Positions 24,395 through 36,779 of a DNA stretch of 64,000 nucleotides are shown here, piece by piece. This stretch comes from Rotaria sordida (Eukaryota; Rotifera; Eurotatoria; Philodinida; Philodinidae): NCBI GenBank assembly GCA_905250125.1, contig CAJNOL010000045.1, forward strand, positions 248,001 through 312,000, read 5' to 3'. Position 1 is the stretch's first letter. The number at the start of each line of letters is the position of its first letter. The notes under the pieces were generated by a model, which saw only the letters and a list, made by a program, of their open reading frames with translations, was not told the DNA's origin and did no database searches. A program made the position numbers and the translations under genes.

Positions 24395-24935
24395 TTAATG
24401 ACAACAGTGTTTGTCGACTACAGTGATATCTGTGGTTTTCAAAACATTTGGAGTGTCATGACGAAAACTTAGTCGAACAGTAATATCTTTGAGATTCATT
24501 TTTGGATTGCATTGAAGATAGTGAAAGATATGAAAAATAAAAGACATTTGAACTATCAATGATTCTGGTCGTGACGACGACTTTGTATCGACAATTAACT
24601 CCATATTTCGAATAATAACTGTAATATTATTAAGACTATGAGTGATAGTAATAGTATTCAAAAGAGAAAGAGTTGCCTCATCACAAAAGGAGCTTCCAGT
24701 CTGACATGCACAGAGATTGAGAAGTCGTTGACAAAGTTGAGCTCTTTCTCTTTCAAGAACTTCCAAGACTTTTATAGCGAACTATTCAGCTTGTTCTTAT
24801 CTAGCCGTTTCTACAACCAAACAGCTAAATGACACCAAACTGAATAGTTCACCATAACAATTTCGGAAGTTCTTGAAAAAGAAAGAGCCCATCTTTGCCA
24901 GAGACTCCTTAATCTCTATACATGCCTACTTCCAG
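24395..24935. pseudogene. Head-to-head inverted duplicate of an unidentified gene fragment
   Basis: The minus strand from 24766 reads MEVLERERAQLCQRLLNLC and continues to a stop at 24395. The plus strand from about 24869 reads VLEKERAHLCQRLLNLYTC before diverging. The two copies face away from each other around a centre near 24815, and their flanks (for example CTGAATAGTTC) are also inverted copies. The plus copy breaks soon after the match. I do not recognise the protein; a degraded duplicate is likely. Confidence 0.45.
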
Positions 24936-25270
24936 TGTTTCATTGTAACAATGCTTCCTATTCCAACTTGTTGCAACTGCTGACTCACTACCAATGATCA
25001 AAAGTCAAAAGTTGTCTATTAAATTGATTGAGAAGGGAACATAACAACTTAAGGAAGATGTTTTCATCGTTTTTCATAAAGTCTCATTTTTTATTTTGAT
25101 GTCCTTCCGACATATATATTTAAAGTAAATATTCTGCGTATAGTATAAGTATTATATTTTGTTTTGACATCATATATTTTTTCAACATTAATTATTTTGT
25201 TTTCGTTCTTTAAAACAACAACAACAAAGATAAATATTTTTTTTAAAATAAAAATAAAAACAAAACACGA
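24936..25270. other. Spacer with no gene seen
   Basis: AT-rich and stop-dense. It probably includes the 3' flank of ODR4. Confidence 0.4.
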
Positions 25271-27425
25271 TTATGTGAAAAGTTTTATCATCATACTAAT
25301 CAGTAAAACAAATATTGTAATGAGTAAAACGACAAGTATTGTATTTCCAGTACCAAAATTTTTTTCAATCATTGTAACAAAATTTTGATATATGCTCTTT
25401 CGAATTGTAGATGTTTCTTGATTACTATGTTGATTTATATTAGTATTGAATTGTTTTAATCTTTCATCATTTGTTATTTCAGGTGGAAATTCTTCAGCAG
25501 CTTCTAAATCTTCTTCCATAACTGATATTATTTTAAAATTTTCTTGTAATGAATCAATAACTGTTGATAATGGTTCATGAATAAGTTGATATGCAGAAAT
25601 AAAAACAGGTCGATTAATATAAATACGACGTGGTAAGATTAATTTATTTATTAAAATATTTTCATTATTATTTGATTCATTATTAATAAGGACTAAATTT
25701 AAACGAATAAGAATTGAACGAAAAAGATCTTCAATAAAATATTGTCGTATATCATTTCCTGTTGTTTCGGAATAACATGTAAAAAATCGAAGACTTGCAC
25801 TTCCATCAAATTTATAACAAATACGATTTTCATTCGGATATACATCTGATATTGTAGAATCAATTGGTGATAACCATTGAATATCAACAGAATTTTGACT
25901 TGTTTTTGATGATAATTTTAAACTATCTAATGGTAGTAAACGATCATCCATTAATAAAAGACTTTCCTAAATATTTCAAAAATTAAACAATAATTCATTC
26001 TAATACATTCAATAAATAACATCAATGATAAACAAAATAATTCAATAGAGTGTACTCTCATCAAAGGGATGACAAAGTCATAGTTTCAGCTAATAAATCA
26101 TTTTTGATTTGAGACTGCATGCATAAGGTAGATCACAGTGAGATAGGAAATATTTCAAAACGATAACTGCTCTTAGATCTTCCTTCCAGAGTTATAGCCA
26201 TTTTACTGGAATTTTAGGCTACGGTACGGTATGTATCAACAAAATGAATGACAGTATTTTGTCCATAGATACATCTACTCGTGACTAGAATATTCTGAAA
26301 TTTCAGCTCGAAAGAATGTTTCTTTCACGAGATATTGAATTTTCAAAAAATCTGAGATTCTCATATCATTTGCAGGATATGAGTGATTTTTGAAAATTCA
26401 ATGTCTTACCAAGGAAATATTGTTTTCAGCTAGAATTTTCAGGACATTCTAGTCATAAGTAAATCTATCTGTGGGTCAAATATCGTCATTCAATTTGTTG
26501 GTAAATAACATCCCATAGTCTAAAATCCCGGTAAAATGGCTTTAACTCTGAAAGAAAGGTCTAAGAGCATTTCTTCTCTTGGAAGGTTTCATATCTCAAT
26601 GGCATCTACCTTATGCATAGAGTCCGAGTGCAAGAACGATTTATCACTTAAAACAATTCCTTTGTTAATTGTTAAGGACAATATATATCCTCATAAAAGA
26701 CTTTAACTTGATTTCATAGAAATTCAAAATTATTTTGTAGTGCATTTTATGCATTGAATTCAATTTACTTTAAGATTATCTATATATTGTTTCCATTGTT
26801 GTTCAAATTGATTTTCAATTAATTTAATATTATTATCATTATTATTTGTTACTGGATTAAGCCATAAATTAAATTGTATTGGAATAGTTGTTGTCATACA
26901 CCAAATAGGATTTACTTTACTATCATAAGTTTTCATTTCAACAGGTCGAAAATGAACACTCTCAGAATTCATATCCATTGTTTTAACTAACCATTTATTT
27001 GCTCCACTACCAAGTTCTGATTGTAATAATATTCTATGTGATGATTGTGCTAAACTCCATGATGAATATAGACGTAATGCACTTTGAAGAATTTCAAATA
27101 AACGTCGAATTTTTAATGTAAAATTTGTTGATTTTAATAGATCATTTTTTGCGCGACAATAAAAACCAATAATCGATACACCAGCACATAATGATGATGT
27201 TATTTCAATAATTTTAGCCCATAATTCTTTATTTGTTGATGATGAATCAAAAAATGAATTAATATCAGTTTGTTTTGATGTAATACCATCAATTATATAA
27301 TGAATATAATCACGTTCAAATTTAGTACATTGACCACAAATAAAACCAAAAGAAAATCGATTTGTTGGAAGAGAATCTAATTGAGATGTTATTACATCTG
27401 TTTCAATAAAAACAGTTCGACCCAT
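25271..27425 (-). CDS. ODR4: ODR-4 homologue
   Basis: ODR-4 proteins are tail-anchored factors needed for GPCR folding and traffic from the ER to cilia. Two exons, 27425-26769 and 25966-25271, join in phase 0 and give 450 residues (human about 454). The start is MGRTVFIETDV, with FGFICGQCTKFERDYIH matching the family's GQC...DYV block. Later come ICYKFDGSASLRFF and LPRRIYINRPVFIS. The C-terminus ends in one membrane helix (TILVVLLITIFVLLISMMI). An upstream ATG pair in frame at 27431 is possible, but MGRT is the conserved start. The start lies 102 bases from the MED9 stop. The single intron is 802 bases, large for this locus, and filled by a foldback element. Confidence 0.88.
26083..26654. mobile_element. 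Long inverted-repeat (foldback) element in the ODR4 intron
   Basis: Arms of roughly 260 bases (about 26083-26350 and 26395-26654) are imperfect reverse complements: GCATAAGGTAGAT at left with its complement at right, then TTTTACTGGAATTTTAG against TTTTACCGGGATTTTAG, then TTGAATTTTCAAAAA near the centre. There is no coding capacity. Transcribed within ODR4 pre-mRNA it would form a long duplex. Confidence 0.8.
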
Positions 27426-27527
27426 TGTCAATTAACAAAAAAATTATCTAAAAAATTTGAAAGAATTTTTTCTTTATTTATATACACACACATATATATA
27501 TATATTTCTATATAAATCTGACAACAA

Positions 27528-28145
27528 TTAAGAAAAAAATGAAGAAAGACTTTCATTATTTGTTTCTTGTTGTAAATTAGTATTATCATCTGATTGAAAA
27601 AGATCATCGTCATCATCATCATCATCATCATTAATATTCATTGCATTCGTTGAATTTTGTAATGTTCGATTTGTTAAATCTTGTTCAGTTTCCGATGTAA
27701 TTCGTCGTATTTTTGGTGGCATATTTAAGTCAAATTTACACATTTGAATATGTTTTTTAAGTAATTCACTTTTAGATTTAAGTTCATTATCAAGTCTTTC
27801 AAGTTCCGAACGTTGATCATCAATTGTTGTATCAATACCTTCAACTCGTGATATCATATCATGACATGATTCAAATTGTTTTCGAAGTTCATCTAATTTT
27901 ACTTTTAATTCACTTGGATTTTTTTCAAAACTTAAACGAAAAAAAAAACAAAACAAAAATTTATTATTTTAATATAATTTAATATTATACCTTTTAAGAA
28001 TATCACTAAGACGAGGTAAAAAAAGAAATAAATCTTCATCAAAAGTTACTGAAGTTTTTGTTATTGTATTTGAAGATGCTGTAGTTGGAGCATCAGCTGA
28101 ATAATTAATTGGTTGTTGTTGTGATTGATTTGAAGAAGAAGCCAT
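27528..28145 (-). CDS. MED9: Mediator complex subunit 9
   Basis: Mediator middle-module subunit. Two exons, 28145-27991 and 27930-27528, with a 60-base intron, give 185 residues. The conserved core is LFLFLPRLSDILK followed by NPSELKVKLDELRKQFESC and a coiled coil ending SELLKKHIQMCKFDL, which parallels the human FLPLVHNIIK...LLQKYKSLCMFEI region. Unlike human MED9, a 60-residue C-terminal tail follows, with an Asp run (nine D, 27602-27628) and Ser/Asn-rich sequence. A TTTAG acceptor directly abuts the start codon, with no partner exon seen. ODR4 follows 102 bases downstream and RPL41 lies 186 bases upstream on the same strand. Confidence 0.82.
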
Positions 28146-28331
28146 CTAAATTATTAATTGAATAAATACAATTAACTTTATGATTTTATCTTATGCATTG
28201 AAAAGACAACAATGAAACATTTATTATTTCTTTATGTTAAAACAAGAATAATAAAAACAAAAAAAAAACATATGAAAGATTTTTGAATGTTCTTATTAGT
28301 TTGGATGTTTTGTTGTCTTTGTAAAATAAAT

Positions 28332-28468
28332 CTATTTGCTACGTTCACGCATACGACGACGTTTACGTTTCAAACGACGCATACGTTTCTTACGCCACTA
28401 TAAATAAAATAAATACTTTTTAAAAAAAATTTTTATGGAAGAAAAATTTATTTTACCTTAGCTCGCAT
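28332..28468 (-). CDS. RPL41: 60S ribosomal protein L41
   Basis: A tiny two-exon gene: 28468-28457 encodes MRAK, then a 59-base intron, then 28397-28332 encodes WRKKRMRRLKRKRRRMRERS plus Lys and the stop. The 25-residue, almost wholly Arg/Lys peptide is the canonical L41 length and nearly identical to the animal protein. The ATG is three bases after a CATAG acceptor-like site. It is the first member of the minus-strand train RPL41-MED9-ODR4. Standard gene finders with a length cut-off would miss it. Confidence 0.93.
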
Positions 28469-31400
28469 ATCCTATGTTAATGACGAAGAATGAAAAATAA
28501 ATTTTAATATGTGAATAAAAGAAAAAATATATATCTATTTACCTTTTAATAAATATAAAGGTATTAAAGTGACCAATATGGTAATGAATATAATAAAATG
28601 ATCGTATGTTATTCTTCCCAAACACAACGTTGCCTCAAATTCTGAATGGTACATAAGAAAACCAGTAGATTCTGATATTTGAAATTAGAGTGATAGAGAA
28701 CTTTCGAAATTTATTTGTTTAAATAATTCAAGAAGTATCTAGTAGATTGCAAACAAATTTTCTTTCAAAATATTGAAGAAAGAAAAAAAACATTCATTTC
28801 ATCAATGAAGTCAGATGTCGCATACGTACTGTAATAAGCAAATAAATTTGATAAATGTTCACAATTCTACAATCATTCCACTACAGTATTGAAGATTATG
28901 TAGACTTGAGATTTTTAATCTTACTCCTATCGGTCTGAAATTCATTTCATAATCTCTACGCATGAAACGTAAATAATTTAAAAAAAAACTCTATCAGTCA
29001 ACGAATAATATTAAATAAAAGAATATTTGTCAAAAACAGTAAGAATCTAACTACATTTCTTTTGTCCCAGTTCTGACGACTTTGAGTTAAGAATGCTATA
29101 CAATCGATGATCGGATCATGACAATCACGAGGTCAATGTATAGAAAAGAAAGACAAAATATCGCTTGATTTTTTTAGCAGATTATCTTCTCAATAATGTC
29201 AAACATTATCCAGAAAAAATACAATTTGAATGGATTATCGAATTTGACCATTGAAGAACTTTAGATACGATTAGGATTATCTTGGATAGTCGTTACAAAA
29301 TATTTTTTAAAAAAAAATGAATTGTGCTCATATACATTGAAGTAATGCTTTTATAGAACACGGAAAAGAATAATTTAGATACAAGATATGTTATTTAATT
29401 GAAAATTTTCCTTGTCATTTTACAAGAGATATCATCATATCATGCCAAGTATAAACCTAAACATGAATCTTCCTTTTATTTAAGTTGCCATGATCGTTTT
29501 CGTGATTGTACTTGATTGGATTCAATTAAGTTGATCATACTATGGCTTAAAGGACACAAAATATCACGATCATGGTTGATAATAACTTTATTTTCACTAA
29601 ATAATTTAAATGTTTTAGAATCTTGATGATTGAAAGTGGTTCGAAATAAAAAGTCCAGCATAAATGGAATGTTTAGCTCTACTAAAAACAAAAGCATCAT
29701 CAAATGTTAATGAACATTGCTAAAGACAACTTTTAAGATTAACTGAGTTCTCTTGATTACGTTTAGCATCTTTAAGTTTATCTTAAAAGTATCATTTTTG
29801 CGTATTAATTTTATTGATTAGTATAGAATGTCAAGAGACTGAAGTTAGCTTACTATCCAAAACGACTACCACATGTAGCAAAAATTTACCAAATTTTTTT
29901 CTTTTACAAATATTCCATTGAAAAAAATAACAGTTGTTTCCAATATTCCTGTCAATAGATACGGAATTCAAATCTCTACAAACTTTTGCTAGTTTTAATT
30001 CAGCATGATGGAACAAAATAAATGTATAGACTGCTTTATGTCATTCACTGAATAGCATCTACTTTCTCTATCAACGGTTTTCATATTTTCAAGGCTCTTT
30101 TTAAGTCCAAAGTAGTTATTGAATAGGCTTCACACTTGTAATTGAGTTCCACAATAAATGCATTTTCCGAATTATCTTTAAATGTTTGATGACAATTTAT
30201 ATTTCCATAATAGGAATGCATTGTCTAAACGTGCGTTACAAAAACAACGTTATTCACCGATAATTCAAATGTATTTTTCTAGCTGATTCGCTTTCCAAAG
30301 TATTATTTAGGTTTCAAGTAAGGAGACAAATCGTTTCTCGACTAAATTCTGTGCAATGAACCTTATCTGATCACAAGCGACATTTGTAGAATACTTGTTT
30401 TGAAAACGAATAATTCAATAAAGACAATGTCAGTTTTTTCATACTATATGCCTTGATGGCGAATCAAAAGAATGCGTATTAGAAGTCATCGTATTATATA
30501 TTATCGATACAGACTTTCAGTTTTTGACGATCGGTATCAATACCTGTATGAATAATTCAGACCGGCCGGTTCAATATCAGTATCGGTGACAGTTTCGTTT
30601 CTATAGTCATTCAATTGATTAAAGAATATGCACTTTAAAAATGAAAGATAATTACATTCATTCATTTTTTAAAATAAATTCACTGGTTTAAGTTCAACAA
30701 GTATTTCGAAGAAACTCAAAAATAAAGATCGGATATCATGGTCATTGAACAATCTATGGATGACTACTTGAAATAAAATCTGTACCGATATGGAACTGAA
30801 CTAGACTAGATCAGCCAGTCGCCTTTACTGTTCCATATCTCCTTCCTAGCATCGTCAGGTAAGTAATTGCGTTTTGAAAGCTCTATGTTTCTTTATATAA
30901 AAACAATACATTACTAAAAATTGTATGGAAAATAGATGTGATTACCTTAATCACATTACATAACCTATAAAATCTTTTTTCCCGTTTCATCATTTTGAAA
31001 TGAAGCTAGTAGAAGTTTGTCGACGACTAAATTCTGTATATGTTGACCAGAAAGTTCGTATCGTTTATTATTTGTCCAATTGAATCTTTGCAAAAGAAAG
31101 ATTTTTGCCAAACTTTTACCACATCTTATTTTACTTTGATAGAATCAAGCATTTGAGATAATAATAAAAGAAAATTCAAAAAATATTCATAGTACTGAAT
31201 AAAAAACATCAGTAACATACTTAAGTTGTCCAAGAATAGTTTTTGATGGTGAATACTAGAATAGCTGGGCATGTCAAATATTGTGTTTGCTTGATTAAAT
31301 AATTTTTTTTACATTTTATGTTATGAATTTGTTTTTCAATTATGAGTGCGCGTGTATATAGAACAGCTCTTAATTTATTGTGAAGAATACATAATCATTT

Positions 31401-32493
31401 TTTTCTTTTTTTAAATCGCTTTTTTGATATCTTAACATATCCCAACAAAAATTTTAAATAAACAAGCTAGTTACAACAATGACATTCATATAATTCTTTT
31501 ATTCAACGTCAAATCAATATAGCAGCCAATGTGGGGCATATCAAAAAAAACAATAATCAAAACAACAAAATTCGCAATTATGTTTGTTCTTTATCATTGA
31601 AACAATTTAACAAAACAAAACAAAACAAGTTTTAGAAATCATTTGTTTTCATATCATTGACCATCGTTAATTTTTCTAATCGTTGGAGATGCTAAAATAA
31701 AAGAACATGTTTCTAGTCACAAAAGAATGCGCTTGATAATAAAAAGACATATATATGTATATACGTATTGAATCTAAAAGTTTGAAGAACTACTGGTATT
31801 CCTTGGATTTTTAAAATACCTGCATCAATTCTTTAACAGCTTATACCATCTTCTAACCAGAACTGAACATAGAATACGATAGGAAAGGACACCAAACAGG
31901 ACAAAAACAATACTGATTTTTGATTTTCGATCACCCAAGAACATATTCATTGAGGAATTAGTGTGTGGGTGCGAGGTTGTGGGTGAGAGAAGATGTTCAT
32001 ACTTACTTTCACCTTAGCTCTCAACACGTATCATGTATTAGTGATGATAGTATAGACTATGTGAAAATTGTAACAATATCAAATCAAATACAGGATCGAA
32101 TTCTTCGTCCTGTTTAGTGTTCAGCTCTGCTTTTAACTATATCAGTAGAGATTCATAGCCTCGAGGAGTAAGTTCTAACTTTTAACTTAGTCAGTGTCAT
32201 TGATCTCATACTCGCCCACATCTCTTCTGCTAATTTCCTTCTATACAGCTTCGCCCAGCATTCGACATATACTATGACTAAAGAACAACTGACTCAGATT
32301 ACTGTTCGCTTCTGTAAATGCCACGAAAATATTCATTGCAAATTATTTAGTTTGTCTCATCTCTTGAACTAAACTCAAGCATTCTTTGTTAGAATCAGTT
32401 TATCCAATTATATGAGCAACTATAATTTGTATCAAATTCGAACTAATAATAATAAGTGATTGATTTAACTTACTATATGTTTGCTTTTGATCT
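28469..32493. other. 4-kb gene-free interval
   Basis: No supported gene. Minus frames at 29476-29703 and 29831-30016 have no splice logic or family resemblance. Around 30480-30830, blocks resembling GGTTCAATATCAGTATCGGT and its inverse (near 30785) hint at an old inverted-repeat element. An AAAAC tract lies at about 31610-31630. The upstream side must hold the RPL41 train promoter. Confidence 0.45.
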
Positions 32494-33863
32494 TTACTTG
32501 TTGGATTCGATTTTTTTAATAATTTGCAAGATTTTATTTTTTATTTTTGACATTGGTTTATTTCTATTTAATATTTTGATTTTTTTAACTTTTACTTCTG
32601 CCATCGATTGATTCATACGATGTACATCAATAAGATGAGTTCTAAGAGATGATGGTGATAACCAACATCGATTTTGACATTCAACACGTAGTGGACAAAA
32701 AAAACTTCGTCGTGGATCAATAACCTGTAGATCATTCGGAATTAAACGTTTTGTAACTGGTATTTTCGAATAAACAGCTCTTGCAATAACATTAGCAATT
32801 GGTGTTAATAAACCATGATATTGACGCATATGACTACTTAAATCTGCAAAACATTTTTTCCGACATAAACGATGAAAATGATGTTCTTGATTGAGACCAT
32901 AGGCACCATTCACCCATAGTGGACATTGACCAGCAAGTCGATGAATATGAATATTTGTATTCTAAAAAGAATAGAAAATATGCAAAGGATTACAAAACGT
33001 TCTTTTTACGATGCTATAATTATCATCATCAGTGGCAATAATTGTTGTACTACAATAGATAAATAAAAAACAAAAGTAGAATGTCTTTTTTTGTATGAAC
33101 TATAATACTTTTCTGATTGGTTCCTTGCATTAGTACTTTCCATAGCTAAAAAAATACATGTATTAAATTGATATTAATAATAATGATCTACTTTTTCGTC
33201 GGTGATAATCAGTATCTATGATTAAACTGTTCAAATACAAACAATTCATATAGAGATAAAACATAAGAATAAACTAAAACTTACTTTTGTAATCGATCGA
33301 AGCCAATAAATAAAGATTCATCTTCTAAAAGATTTTGCTAAAAAATTCTGTTATATTAAAATAAAATTTATACTTTCTACATTCGTTGTCGATGATGAAA
33401 TTTCTTCAATCGGTTCAACTTTAACAATAGCTAATAAAAGACATAAAATATAAAATATATTTTCAAAAACAAAAATTTTACTTAAAGAATCACCACCTGA
33501 TTGTCTTTGTTTTTCGTTAATTGTTTGCTTTAATTTTTCAATTATTAATCGAAATTGTTCAATATCATTTGAATTATTTTCTAATAACGTATTAATTTCA
33601 TTTACTAATTTTTTATAATCATCTAAGTTTTGTTCATATTCATGGCGAATTTTATCTTCATCAATTAATGATGAATAAATTGAATAAAGACGTTTAAGTT
33701 CTAATTGAACAATTTCTAATTGTCGTTTATTATTTTCAACTAAACGATCATGTTCAATCAAATGTTGAAGACAAATCATTTTCATACAATGATGAGCACA
33801 ATCGAATAAACGAACAGCTTTTTCATTACATGATGGATCATCACATCGACCAAATTCTGGCAT
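32494..33863 (-). CDS. Zinc-finger and coiled-coil protein of unknown function
   Basis: Seven exons read as 33863-33482, 33430-33374, 33324-33285, 33226-33192, 33145-33109, 33049-33010 and 32961-32494. All are GT-AG and phase-consistent, giving 352 residues. Residues 1-45 form a B-box-like Cys/His cluster (CDDPSCNEKAVRLFDCAHHC and ICLQHLIEHD). Residues 50-125 are coiled coil. The C-terminal half has two further Cys/His clusters: CPLWVNGAYGLNQEHHFHRL with CFADLSSHMRQYHG, and FFCPLRVECQNRCWLSPSSL with RTHLIDVHRM, which look like divergent C2H2 fingers. The tail is Lys-rich. A nuclear, nucleic-acid or scaffold role is inferred. I do not recognise a named orthologue. Confidence 0.75.
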
Positions 33864-35792
33864 GATTAATGTTGCAAACTACTTAAATTACTGTTCGTTA
33901 AGAAAACTGGGAAAAAATGTTAAATAATAAATAGACGAAAAGAAAAAGACAATTACATCTATATGAACAGAACGAATGAAGTAACCAAATATTTGAAATT
34001 TCCAATAGGAGAATAAATAAAAATATTCTTTGATGTATCATATAAGCGAGAATTTTATTGCTTTAACTATTCAGTCTGAATAGTCGATATAATTAACATC
34101 AATACTTTATTATTATACAACGGATGGGCTCAGAATAAAATATCCGCTTTTGTTCTTTGTTTTTGAGGCACTTCACAGTGAGCCAAAGAGTTGGTTCTAG
34201 GCTTCTTCGATAGAAAATTCATTGCTCTAAAAAACTGTCGACTTTGTTTTTGAAATAAAATTTTCTGGTCGACACGAAAATTAAAAGATGAACACCTACT
34301 CAATCGTCCAACTGCAACGATAAAAAAATGATGACAAATTTTCAATAACAGTTCCACTGAGATTTCAAATATGGCGCAATGTTCTCCGTAAAATTCTGCG
34401 ACTTTTGATGTATGTTTCAGAGTTTTAGAAAAAAAAAATCCTTTTTCGAACAGACCTTTGTTATTGTACTTTTTTAATCCGACATAACCTAAAAGTTTTT
34501 ACTGTTGAATTGAACAGTCACACTGCTTTGTTCAGAATTGAATACTACATCTGATGACATGAGAATATATATTTTCAAATCATCGTCAAAGCGAAAAAAA
34601 CTACTTTTCCCTAGGTAATTCGATGTGCTCTATGTAACCATGCATAGATATCGTGAGAAAAAATTTTGTAGAAATTTTGCATTTCCGGTACCTTATATTT
34701 TTCTTTGGTTCATTATTCTTGCATTCCTTTTCTTCAATATCTACATTGAACTTATTTACGTAGAAGTATTAGTAATATTTTTTTTTGTGTTATTTTTCAT
34801 GAAAAAATAATTGATAAAGAAGATATAGAATTGAATATATATATATATATATATATGAATACAGAAATCCAAAAACGAATTTAATAGATAGCAAATGTAG
34901 ACATTTGTTGTAGGTTATTAGTTATATATTGATAAGAAATTTAATTTAATTTCTGTTTTTTTTTATCAGATGTGGAAATTGTGTAAAAAATAAATTTAGT
35001 AAAGGAATTAGTTATTGGCAAACATGTAAAACTGAATTTAAAAAAGTGCATTTTGATATCATATAATGGAGGAGAGAGGTAAAGATCTTTAGCTTATATA
35101 TTTCAACAATCTTTTTAAATCTTGTTACATAAAATAGATTGGATTAATATATTTTCGATTTTCTAGATCATTTTGATCATAATAAGTATTGTATCGCGCC
35201 ATCTAATCTAGCATCCTATAATTAGTACGAAATGAAAGATTTAATTTTACAAAGATTGATGAATTATTTTCAGAGAATTTTCCTTAAATCATTAACTATT
35301 TGATGTCAAGTACTATTTACAGATAATCGACATTAGTTAGTTAATAGTCATTGTTGTTTAAAAAATAGTCAGCTAACTTTTTTTCTCAATACCTCTACAT
35401 GAACAAATATTTCATAAGAATACGAAGCAAAAAAATTCAAAATAGAACCAAACCGAAATTGGAATCGGTTTGAAAAGCTGCAAATCGAATCATGATCGTC
35501 TGATATATATTTTTTTAAAATAATATATTCACTTTTAATAAGTGTTTAAGTCAATGGTTTTAAGAATAGATGGCAGTTTTCACATGAAAACTTACCATTT
35601 TTTTTTTACATATTTCAAGATATTTTTGGTAAAATGAAAATGACAAAATAGAATATTTGCATTTGGAAAAACTTTTCAGAAAGCATTAAACACTGATAAT
35701 TCAAAATCGATTAATATAGATGTTGAACTAAAATCACATTATTTTTGTGTGTATATAACACTAATAAATGTAAAAATGTTAAGCTTGTTTGT
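33864..35792. other. Gene-poor interval with a possible exon relic
   Basis: No complete gene. Near 34975-35067 an acceptor-like ATCAG is followed by an open stretch containing CGNCVKNKFSKGISYW and CKTEFKK. It may be a decayed Cys-rich exon. A TA microsatellite lies at 34837-34856. Confidence 0.35.
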
Positions 35793-35990
35793 TCAAATTT
35801 TATTGGGAAGTGCCGCAAACACTAAAGATTTCATAGAACATTGATCATGTCGATGTATTGTATACGTTTTGACAAACATTTTCGGAGCTATTCGAAATGT
35901 TCCATCTACATTCCATATATGACATTGTGCTGTTGCAAAAAAGATATATTTTATGTCAATGTTAGAAAATGTCATAAGTCCTGTCTCCAA
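35793..35990 (-). pseudogene. MULE-type transposase fragment
   Basis: The minus strand reads IWNVDGTFRIAPKMFVKTYT followed by IHRHDQCSMKSLVFAALPNK. This matches the DGTF..AP..F.Q.YTIH...PL.FALLPNK block of Mutator-like (MULE) transposase domains. Only about 60 residues survive, and no N-terminal zinc-finger, DDE continuation or terminal repeats were found. It is a relic. Confidence 0.6.
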
Positions 35991-36779
35991 AAAAATATAA
36001 AAAAGAAAAACGGTGAAAATCTACATATGACTTGGAACTGTAAGGATTGTCATCCTCGAAATAATTTTTTTTCGGTAAAATGATCTAATCTATTATTAAG
36101 ATGAGCTCAATTTTAATAACCTTTCAAAAACGAGATGAACAAATTATATCAATAGAAACAAGCTTGGTGTCTAATACAATATATCAAAGTAAATAAATCG
36201 AAAAATGATAAGAAGAATATTTTATCACGAATATCGTCATTTTAATAATAGTCTTTCAGAGTTAGATTGGACAGCTTAAAGATAAGTGGTTTCAATTCGA
36301 ATAAACTCATGATAAAAATATCTCATAATGATCTTTGATCATTATACAATGAGCTCTTTATTGTTAAATATAAATAGGATTTGTTGAGATTATTTTTAGA
36401 CATATATTCCTTTTTGAAATCATAGTATAAAATTTATTCAAAAATGCAATATCGAAAAATTATTTTCATGTCTTTAAGTAAGAAATCAAAACGTACCAAG
36501 TTGTTTCAATACAGTAGTCGAAACAAAATCTAGAATGCGAGATGGTTTTGTCGTATCATAGACACACATATCTTCGCCATATAAATTTTTTATTAACTAT
36601 ATAGGCAAAATTATGTCATTTAATAATAGTGGAAGTTTTGGTAAAACGATAGCACGATTTCGATACAGACTTGATCTTAACACGTTGAAAATAGGTATTG
36701 ACTCAACATATCCCATCTTTTGTCGCTAAATACAGAAATACGGTAATAAAAAATAAAATAAAATATCTATCTACATGAT

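Noticed and set aside
29476-30016. Two minus-strand frames (75 and 61 residues)
   Set aside because: No recognisable family, no splice signals in phase, and base composition like the surrounding spacer.
34975-35067. Cys-containing open stretch after an acceptor-like site
   Set aside because: Too short, no donor in phase and no neighbour exons; mentioned only as a possible relic.
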